64,000 bases of DNA from Undaria pinnatifida (taxonomy: Eukaryota > Sar > Phaeophyceae > Laminariales > Alariaceae). Of the stretch, positions 56,099 through 64,000 are shown in pieces. How positions within the stretch are numbered: the first letter of the stretch is position 1; every line of letters starts with the position of its first letter. The position numbers and the translations under genes are program-made. The DNA lies in contig JABAKD010000023.1 of NCBI GenBank assembly GCA_012845835.1, forward strand, positions 8,929,340-8,993,339, in the 5' to 3' direction. The notes beneath the pieces were generated by a model, which was not told where the DNA came from, did not search any database, and saw only the letters and a program-made list of their open reading frames with translations.

Positions 56099-56338
56099 GA
56101 CGCGTGCCACGATAGAGGTGCAGCACATTTTTTTTCTGAAATGTTCCTCAATTTTGGAGCTTGAGACCTCTCCCAAAAACCGAGATTTGTGGAGAAAATT
56201 TAGGGACACAACAAGAATCACGCGAAAGAAAACAGCCCATTTCCGCAGGTTTTGGGTTAGGGGGCCCCGTCATTCAGAAAAGAAAAATTAATAGCACAAA
56301 TAAAGGGCTACCTCTATATGGTAGCACATATGTGCGTC
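56099..56338 (+). mobile_element. MITE-1 copy
   Basis: Full length though short (240 bp): GACGCGTGCCACGATAGAGG to TATGGTAGCACATATGTGCGTC-type end; the CCATGGCCTAGG block is deleted. Confidence 0.82.
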
Positions 56339-57714
56339 GATTATTTTTTTTTTGTTAACTTCATCAAGTTGCCTTACAAATATGCACAGGAAGAGTGCGC
56401 ACAACAAGTTGCTGAAGGGGCCGTCTTCCTTGACACTCTCTCACAGTGGTTCTTCTGTAGGACGCTGTTGTACGGGCTTGGTTTGGCACTAGCTCCTTAA
56501 CGACGCACCCTCATCCTTCATGCGACTCGCCGGATAACATCACGGAGCCTAGTCGTTGGTGCCGGGGCGATGTCTTCGTGGGTCGTCGGTTAAAACCCAT
56601 GGGTTCTCCGCCCCGACATCGCTGGGATATGCGAGAGGGTCAGTGGTCTTCTGACTGTTGTACGGCTACCGCGTGAGATACGTACCCCTCCCCACCCCGC
56701 CGGGTTTTTGCAGGGATAACGAAACCCACTGTTCGTCGCGTTCGACCCAGCTCCCTCTATCCCCTGCACACCCGGCCCACAGTATGTTGTCATACGACTG
56801 CTGTACGACCATGCACGGAGTATGTACCGCCTCCTCATCGGCGACTTTACACCGACCAGCAAAACCAAAACAACTATATCGCGCCGTAATAACCTGTCGG
56901 CGCTATCCCCTGCTCCCAATCCGTACATGCCTTCCACGCCCTTAGGACGACCCTTCAAAAACGTTCCTCTCTTGTGTTTGTTATATTTAGTCTATATTAA
57001 TAGTATATTGATAATCATGTATGGATCGCCCCATTTTCCTGCGTCAAGTACAACGTAAGGCCTTGTACAGATATGCACACGTAGGTTGGACTTATCGCGA
57101 GATGCTCCTGGGTTGTTAGCGGCGAACCGAACGTTGATGGCACGGGGTCAACGGGGTAGGGCGCGGCTCTCTTAATAGCGGACAGGGCGGCCTTTTGTCG
57201 ACGGCGCGAGAGGGTGGAACTTCTCACACAGTGGCTTGCATGGTTGACCCTGATGGCGGGTATACCCATCGTGAAACCGCCAAAATCAGTCCTTTTGGAA
57301 GCGAAACGTACCTTGCACATCGATTTATCGTATCGAAATTGGAAACTGTTCAAAACATCATCCATCAAAACTAGGTTCTTCTTTGGTAGTTCATCGCATT
57401 TCACCCACGGATTCTCTCACCCACCACTACCTCCCATCCACATACAACACCGTCCGAGAGCCGATAGCCGACGGGTACACCTCTGTCTGCCTCCTCCCCA
57501 CCGCCCCAGAGAGCCGGCAGCCGCATTCATCACCACAGGTAAATCAATTGTGCAAAGGTACATTCCAGTTACTCGATCACAGGCGTGATGCTACGGTTTG
57601 CTTTTGTTTGTCGAGGTGTATCGTGCACCAATCACGTGGTGTGATGCGGGTTGGCCGGGCAGCCTTGAACAAGATAGAGAGAAATATAGGGACACAAGCC
57701 GAAAGAGCGGATTG
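56339..57714. other. Gene-free stretch
   Basis: Open frames of 80-130 codons on both strands (for example 57214-57588) without recognised domains. I looked here for GST-3 exon 1 and did not find it. Confidence 0.4.
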
Positions 57715-59430
57715 TATGAGGTCCGTTAGAGCCACCGGTTCAGACGAGAACGCTGCTCTGCTGTGGGGCTAGTCCCGTGCTTAGCGAGCGACGGGACGCG
57801 CGATAGTCTCTGCCCCAGGCCGTACAATTTGATACTTCGGTTACCGCAGCTCAAAATTTCAAAGTGCAAGCGCATGCATGCACCAGGCAGAACATTTAGT
57901 TTTAGCATAGTCTGCTGCAGCTGAACATGCCAAACTCACAAACCTCGAACGATCGCTACAGCCTACTATTTGAAGGGTACCAGGGTACCTGGTACATCTA
58001 TGACCAAACATATGGAATTGTTGCTCTCCTTGTTTGGTTGTACGTACATCAGGCCGGTCAGAGCCGCCGGTTCGGTCGAGAACACTGCTTTGCTGCGGGG
58101 TCGGTCCGGTGCTGGACGGGCAGCAAAACTCGCGATAGTCTGCACCAGGCGGTGTTTTTTTGGGCTCTTTTAATTCCTCTGCCTAGAAATGAAACCGTTC
58201 ACCAGATAGTAGCTTGGGGATCTTTGGCAATAGCTGCCTTCAAGTGCAAATATCTAATACCGTGATCAATCGACACGTACGTAGACAGTCCGAGCGGCCG
58301 CTCGGTCGAGAAAGCTTCTCTTCTGTGGTGTCCGTCCCGTGCTTGGTGGGCGATGTCACGCGCGGCATTCGGCACCAGACAGTTTGTTCGATCTTTAAAA
58401 ACAAGTATTTGGATACTAACCGCATGCAAAAAAGTCTCAACGTGCACCAGGCACAGCAGTATCTTTTGATCTTTGGATAATATTCAGCAGCTTGAACATG
58501 CAAGAATGTCATACCACGATCGGGTTCGGCATGTAAACTGCCAGTGCTACCGACTCTGACGAGAATACTGCCCTGTTGCGACGTCGGTCCCGCACTTGAC
58601 GGGGTGGCAGGACGTGCGATTGTGTGTACCAGGTCGAATCTTCTGAACTTTCGACACCGCAGCTACGTATAATGCAAAGGCGACAAACCGTGATCGATCG
58701 ACATGTACCAAGATGCCAAGCATAGTAAGATTTACTAGAGTAACATGATGAAACTGAGAGTTGTTTGTTTCCTTCCCCGTTGTAGCTTCGCAGAGCGGAG
58801 CGGTCGTACATCAAGCACGTCGGAGCCATCGAGTTGGACGATAGCGCCCTACTCTGCCGTCCTGTGCTGACTGGCGTCAAAACGCGTGTTTGTCAGCACG
58901 AGACACGGTGTGTTCGGTATTGGGATACCGCGTACAAACAACTGTCGCAAATCGCACCATGCAGTATCTTTAAATATTTGAATACCGCAGCTTTAAAAAA
59001 ATTGCCTTTATCACATATTAACACAAACGATGCGTGCTCCGATAGAGGTAGCACTTTTCGCCCGAAATTTTTCTGAATGACGGGGCTCCTTAACCAAAAA
59101 TGGTTGGAAATACGACCTTTCTTCGTTCATGATTCTCGTCGCGTACCTAGCCCATGACATTTTTCATTCTTTAGCAGTTACATGTCGGATCTTTCTCCAA
59201 ATCAGTTTTTGGGTCAATAAGGACATGTCTTAAGCTCCAAAAGTGAGGAACCCCTGAAAAAAAAGTGAAGCACCTCCATCGTAGCACGGTTCAAACCGCT
59301 ATTCCGATCGACATTTCGACCGTCAGATCCACCGGCGCGAACGAGAACACTGCTCTCTCGTGCGGTCAGCCGCGCGCTTGGCGGTCAACACGACGCGCAA
59401 TAGTACAGGTGTACCGTTTCTTTGCCATTT
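57715..59430 (+). repeat. Tandem repeat of about 250 bp, six diverged units
   Basis: Units near 57715, 58046, 58268, 58530, 58800 and 59309, each with a core like GAGCCACCGGTTCAGACGAG, AACACTGCTCTGCTG, GTCCCGTGCTTGGCGGG and CGCGATAGTCTGCACCAGGC, and often ATACCGCAGCT downstream. A MITE-1 copy (59029-59292) splits units 5 and 6. Reading frames resembling RSxGADENTALL come from the repeat. Confidence 0.78.
59029..59292 (-). mobile_element. MITE-1 copy with AAAC duplication
   Basis: AAAC at 59025-59028 and 59293-59296 flank it exactly. It interrupts the ~250-bp tandem repeat array between its fifth and sixth units, so it is younger than the array. Confidence 0.85.
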
Positions 59431-60402
59431 ACCCGGATACTCGCGCGTGCATTACGCCATACAGCCATCTCCCAAATGCTGGTCACGGATGGGTACGGGT
59501 GGCACTTGATTACTCGCCAAGTAGTTGCCCCACCGTGTACTCGCGTACCCGCAAGCATCGAGTTCCCGGAAACTCCGCTATTTCACCTCTGGAAACCTCG
59601 AGGTTGGGAATCTTTCATCATTTAAATCACGTCCCCTGAATAGAAAGTAACGGGGCTGTGGCTTGATCGCTGTGAGGACTGTTTCGGAGCTGCCGGGAGT
59701 GCCCAGGATGCCACGGCCACGGCTCGGCGCGGCACGAGGCCTGGTGATCTGCTAGTTGTGCGGACCAACCTCCTTACCCATACGGCAAGACGCGGCTGAA
59801 ACTCTGGCAGTACCGCGACGCTGATGGCAGACATAGAGATAGACAGACATACAGACAGACAGACAGACATAAACCGGGGTTTTCAGTATTACATAACAAG
59901 GATATAGCACCACACACGGCGGGGGCGGAGGCGGGGGGGTAAGGAACGAGATTCATACTTGTTCAGGACTGCCACAGAGGCAATATCATCCAGTTGCAGC
60001 CGCAGTTGCACTCGAGGCGCGCACGAGGAACGGCTACGGTAGAGAAATGTAGGGGGGCGGCTGTGAGAACCGTAGCTCCCGTAGCGTCTCCCTTAGAGCA
60101 AGGGCGTTATTCTTTAGCGTCAACGGTGCACAATTTCTTTAAAAAATACAGAATACGAAAAGTATATGGATAATAGTAATAGGTCATTTCTTCTCTTGGC
60201 CGAAAATATCGGGTATTGGGTGCGCGGCAGTACCCCCATCCTCTAACAGTACACCAGGTTGGGTGACAGCTCGATTTCTCTTTTGGTTGAACGGCCATGA
60301 CCGCCGACGAATAGTAGGAGGCCAGCTACCGTTCTCGGACGATTTTCCACCGGCTTGACTGGTAATAGCCGAGAAGCGCTCGGCCCGGGCGCCAACCATG
60401 TT
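59431..60402. other. Gene-free stretch
   Basis: (CAGA)n at 59838-59870. Nothing else recognised. Confidence 0.4.
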
Positions 60403-60406
60403 GTTA

Positions 60407-60656
60407 GACGCGTGCTACCGTAGAGCTAGCACTTTTCGCCAGAAATGTTTTCTGAATGTCGAGGCCCCTTAATCCAAAATGGTCGGAAATAGGAAGCTTT
60501 TTTCTAATGATTCTCGTCTTGTACTTAGGCCCATCGGATTTTTCATCGGGGGGCAGTGGTAAGTGTGCTCCAAATAAGTTTTTTGGATGAGGTCTTAAGC
60601 TTCCGAGTTGAAGAACCTCAGACCAAAAATGGTGCACCTCTATCGTAGCACGCGTC
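60407..60656 (-). mobile_element. MITE-1 copy with GTTA duplication
   Basis: GTTA at 60403-60406 and 60657-60660 flank it exactly. Ends GACGCGTGCTACCGTAGAG and CTCTATCGTAGCACGCGTC. One of the best-preserved copies. Confidence 0.88.
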
Positions 60657-60657
60657 G

Positions 60658-60861
60658 TTAGGGTAACTGTACCGTGCTGTCGTTAGACCAACTATCGTGT
60701 GGGGGTTCCACAAGCCAAGTTAAGGCTTCCCTCGGTCTCGTCAGCAGACTGATTACACGTTGGTGTTCTTTGCTGACACGATGTATCTTGTCATTCTTGC
60801 CACTCTCTCGCCATCGTGTCACCAGGCCTCCAAGGAGAGTTAAATCGCCAACAGTTAACAA
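60658..60861 (-). CDS. Hypothetical reading frame on the - strand
   Basis: 67 codons, MLTVGDLTLLGGLVTRWRES then REALTWLVEPPHDSW. Composition is protein-like rather than repetitive, but no family is recognised. Starts right after a MITE-1 copy; possibly a fragment of a larger mobile-element gene. Confidence 0.18.
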   Translation of the reverse strand: MLTVGDLTLLGGLVTRWRESGKNDKIHRVSKEHQRVISLLTRPREALTWLVEPPHDSWSNDSTVQLP

Positions 60862-61047
60862 TGATTTTATCTCCTGCGCACTGCCTTCGCACCACGTAAC
60901 GTGCCATGTTATGCGTTCATTTTAAATGGCGCAACACAGCATGGGACCGGTTGCACGTACACTGCTTGATTGCTCACTGTGCATCTAGCATCACCTTTCA
61001 CCACCCTCACCACGCATCCGCCCATCGCACAATGCCACATTTTTCAG

Positions 61048-61155
61048 GAAGCGCGGAGGAAGAAGCCCATACTTGTAGTCCAGCCCATGGCTGCGCTACG
61101 CTATGCTGGAAAACGGACCCGACTGTACCCGGAGGACGAGCAACTCGCTCTGAAG
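61048..61155 (+). CDS. GST-3 exon 2-like
   Basis: 36 codons between acceptor TTTTCAG and donor GTGGAA. The 3' part lines up with GST-2 exon 2 (YAGK.. LYP.D...ALK). The first eleven residues do not, which could mean that the true acceptor has moved upstream. Confidence 0.7.
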
Positions 61156-62757
61156 GTGGAAAAGGGAATATTTTAACTTGTTTTAGATCTATACATCCTA
61201 ACGTGGAGCTCGAAAATGTCGTCTTTGACCATCTTGCATTTCACCCCGCACGATGTCCCAGAAGCGTTTAGCCTAAGAACGGGCGCGACTGACACTAAAG
61301 CTGCCTCAACATATACAGGTGAATTCGTCATGGTGCCGAACAGGTGCTTGGGTTGGAGCGAACATAATACGCACTCGAAGACTCGTGATTGAGACGACGC
61401 AAACACAGCGTGGCCTTGCGAAGTTGAAGGCCTCTCAAACAGACGCCAGCTGCACTGGTTCGATTTCTAACATTGCGCAGATCCGATGTCTTAGACGTGA
61501 CAGCAAATAACGGGAGAGTTGCTACAAAGACGGCGGAAGTAGTTGCGAACCAATCACTGCCTTTGTGACTTTCGCCACCGCCCAGCCGAGGATTTTCCCG
61601 GGCTCGCCGTAACCGCCGCGTGGGAGACTTCGCGATGTCAACGCCTCACTGCAGTCTCCCAATTCGAAGCTTCGCGACGATAACTCAACCCTGGAATGGA
61701 CCAGTTATGTGACCGGGTGTTCTTGTGAACACTCCGGGCCCTTCGAAATAGGAGACGGCAAACGTAGCTCTCTAAGCCAGCGAAACAATACTTTTGCACG
61801 TGGCTCAGAGGATGTCAACATTCGCACACTGATACTTGTTGAAGCACCATAGCGTGGTGGGCGACTTCGTGCGTAGTTCGCCACACAAAAGGCGCACCGC
61901 GAAGTGTGGAGGCATACGCATCCGTCGTCATCGTGGCGCGGGTGCTGATATGCCACAGTGCTTTCTCATTGGCTCCACCTAGAGAGCACATTTTTGCCCG
62001 CGGTGTTAATCAATGTGCTGACAGTAGGGAAAAGTGGTTGTTGCTGCATGGTCACCGTGTACGTATCGACCGCTACTAGTATGTACCGACAGCGCTGACG
62101 CAGGCGATGCCACGGCACACTGCGAAGAACGCGCCGGCCAGGTCACCTGCAACGGCATCCCAAGCGGCGTTGACAGAGCCCATCTGCGAACTTTGTTGGC
62201 ATCTTCTACAAAACTACACAAATGCGCTGTCCACTCGTTGGATCCCTCCATCTTCAGAGACCGTTACGTAAATCTGAAGTGATATGGATCGACTTGTCTC
62301 GTTGGTGATCCGACACCCCAGGAGTTTTGTTGTGTACACGTCGTTTCTTCTCGGAGTCTTCGGTAGGTCATGAACGAACACACGAAACTCCTCGTACCTC
62401 TCCATTCCTTTTTCGTCAGACGTAATGCGTCTTGTACGTACCGGCACTGCATATTCATGCCGATATACCCACTCCCATAAATGCTAATTCAGCCCCCCAA
62501 GAGATGAACCCCCCGTCAAACGGAAACTAGGAGTGATTCCGGCGCAGTGCTAACGTTTGAACGACATCGCCATTTGTGTTGCGGTGCAGGCTCGCTGCCC
62601 GACGACCAAGCCTTCAAATCTATGTGCGGGGCTTTCTCTCAGAGTATTGCTTTCCCTTGCCACACGGTGCCACCAGGTCGAAGAGATCGTCATGTTGGGC
62701 GACGACTTTACAGCAGCCTTCATGGCCGCACACAACGAGAAGGACCCGGAGGAAAAG
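61048..62757 (+). CDS. GST-3: glutathione S-transferase, two internal exons (continues past window)
   Basis: Exons 61048-61155 and 62677-62757 join in phase 0 across a 1521-bp intron (GTGGAA ... CCAG). Together they correspond to GST-2 exons 2 and 3. The first reads VVQPMAALRYAGK then LYPEDEQLALK; the second VEEIVMLGDDFTAAFMAA and ends DPEEK before donor GTGACT (62758). Two oddities: the residue after the conserved Gln is Pro instead of Ser (QPMA versus QSLA), and the DG that normally precedes it is replaced by a basic stretch EARRKK. Both touch the glutathione site, so GST-3 may be altered or decaying. No exon 1 was found between 44508 and 61047, and exons 4-6 would lie beyond 64000. It could be a diverged gene with a far first exon, or a 5'-truncated pseudogene. 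Confidence 0.68.
62677..62757 (+). CDS. GST-3 exon 3-like
   Basis: 27 codons between acceptor CACCAG and donor GTGACT; same length and phase as GST-2 exon 3, beginning VEEIVML against VDEIVMI. Confidence 0.75.
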
Positions 62758-63742
62758 GTGACTGGCGTGATGACGAATGCACGTATTACCGGGATATCCT
62801 TGCGCCCCAACACCTTGCGACTACGGGCACATGCCAATCACGGACCAAAGCTTTGGGAGGGGGATCACGTTTGGCGACTTGTTTGCGGAGGCTAGGGGTT
62901 ACTGGGGACTCACGCGAGCGACCTCCCTGTTCCTTTGCGGTCTTAAGATTTTGTGCCGTACGTTACAGCTGTTGTTGGTCTTCCCCTCTTCTTTGGGAAC
63001 ATTTTCCGAGGACAAGTTGTCGTACGCGCTTCGTACTCTACGTGGTAGCTTGAAGAAACGGTTTTAACACGACTTCGCGGGTTTGATTTTAGCGCGAACC
63101 CGCACTCCATGCCTGCTACACACACGTGAAAGCGCTAGCAGCCTTCTTACCTGTTTCACGCGTAGAAAGTGGCAAGGCAGTATCTTCTCTCTCGAATAGT
63201 CCTGGTGTACTTGGCGTACTCGAAATTGTGCCTCTGCGTCGAGGCTGCTGATCTTGCTCCTTGGAGAACGTTTCAAAACACCCCCCGCACTTGCTGAAAT
63301 GGACATCCTTGCCTCAAACGTCTCGGAAGAGCTTGACGAACGCAGAGCGAAGCCGTCGCGTGGTGCCGGTAGACCAAAAGGGCGAGGCTCGTAACCTCTT
63401 ACAATGACGTGTATAAAGGCTCTGGTTCTACGATAAGAGCTGCAGAAGTGGCACCGAAGTGTCAATCAAAGACCTCTTGTGATGGAGAAGAAAAAAAGGG
63501 TCAATTTTGAAAAGTGGCCCTTATGTGGCCAAAAGGTGCAAACCAAAGAACGAAGTGCACAGGACATGGAAGGAGAAGAGAAGATAAGAGAAAATACACG
63601 GAGACTTCAGGAAATGCAAGGTGACGTAAGCAGGCGTAAGGAGTGGCTCTAGAAGAAGACACTGTCGTGAACTCGGGGTGGTGACGGTACGAATCAAACA
63701 GATACTAATGGGACTGCAGAGTCCATATTCCAATGAACACCT
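62758..63742. other. GST-3 intron sequence
   Basis: Presumed intron after GST-3 exon 3. Palindromic-end text GGGGACTCACGCGAGCGACC at 62903 may be a decayed family P copy. A frame at 63302-63391 ends AGRPKGRGS, an AT-hook-like RP core, unplaced. No exon 4 seen before 64000. Confidence 0.4.
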
Positions 63743-63987
63743 GACGCGTGCTACAATAGAGGTGCACATTTTTTCTGAGGTTCCTCAATTTGGAAGCTTA
63801 GGACCTCTCCCTAAAACTGATTTTGAGAAAAAATATACCGCTGGTCCGGATGAAAATTCCCATGGCCTAGGTACACAAAGAGGATCGTTCAGCAAAAAAA
63901 TATATTTCCGACGATTTTGGGTTAAGGAGCCCCGTCATTCAGAAATCATCTCAGACCAAAAGTGCTACCTGTATCGTAGCATGCTTC
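63743..63987 (+). mobile_element. MITE-1 copy
   Basis: Full length; GACGCGTGCTACAATAGAGG to GTATCGTAGCATGCTTC; flanks ACCT and ACTT differ by one base. Confidence 0.85.
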
Positions 63988-64000
63988 ACTTCTAAGCGCC

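Noticed and set aside
57214-57588. 124-codon frame as GST-3 exon 1
   Set aside because: No Tyr-x-x-x-x-GRGE/GRAE motif or VP segment, and no GST pattern in any frame.
58788-58880. LRRAERSYIKHVGAIELDD as a candidate GST-3 exon 1 (resembles the GRAE..R....GV..ED pattern)
   Set aside because: The segment is one unit of the ~250-bp tandem repeat; the other units do not show the pattern, the catalytic Tyr is missing and no donor fits.

Overview
Type of DNA. The window is eukaryotic nuclear DNA. Coding sequence is scarce (about 1.3 kb of recognisable exons in 64 kb), exons are short and separated by introns of 0.6 to 4.3 kb with GT/AG ends, and the rest is dense with small transposons, SINE-like elements, microsatellites and minisatellites. 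Long phase-0 introns, a Ty1/copia remnant of a kind I associate with stramenopiles, and sigma-like glutathione S-transferase (GST) exons suggest a brown alga (Phaeophyceae) or a close stramenopile. That placement is inference from style and remembered families, not from a search.

Genes. Three GST genes lie head to tail on the + strand. GST-1 shows only its last three exons (578-706, 1334-1453, 4956-4985); its 5' part is off the left edge. GST-2 is complete: six exons from 28599 (or 28761) to 44507, all introns phase 0, giving a 205-residue GST core with an optional 54-residue N-terminal extension that looks like a signal peptide. GST-3 shows two internal exons (61048-61155, 62677-62757) and runs off the right edge; I could not find its first exon. 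The array looks like tandem duplication of one ancestral gene, since exons 4 and 5 have identical lengths in GST-1 and GST-2.

Layout. 1-4985: 3' part of GST-1, with intron 5 full of repeats and broken exon copies. 4986-28316: intergenic, with tandem repeats, a TA-flanked DNA transposon (8289-9307), SINE-like elements, a MITE cluster (12542-14191), a copia remnant (14230-15830), a CCACGG/CCGTGG hexamer block (16320-17075) and a 465-bp tandem duplication (20305-21236). 28317-44507: GST-2, whose introns hold MITEs, SINEs, a (CTTTC)n tract, a GATC-rich array, a GGTAAC/GGTGAC array and a 39-bp satellite. 44508-61047: intergenic MITE cluster plus a ~250-bp tandem repeat (57715-59430). 61048-64000: GST-3 and its introns.

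Main points. (1) One MITE family (MITE-1, ends GACGCGTGCTACGATAGAGG, about 250-320 bp) is present in more than 30 full or partial copies; five copies have perfect 4-bp target duplications. (2) One MITE-1 copy landed exactly on the GST-2 exon 5 splice donor; its duplicated target AGGT restores the donor, and its end has expanded into about 16 tandem 39-bp units. (3) Another MITE family ends over the first possible ATG of GST-2. (4) Introns of GST-1 and GST-2 hold decayed copies of their own exons with destroyed splice sites. (5) A short dispersed element keeps a peptide reading frame of the type MSxD..F.LTAxV in seven places. (6) A ~90-bp element that duplicates TTAA is nested in a MITE-1 copy. 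No tRNA, rRNA, CRISPR or prokaryotic feature is supported.
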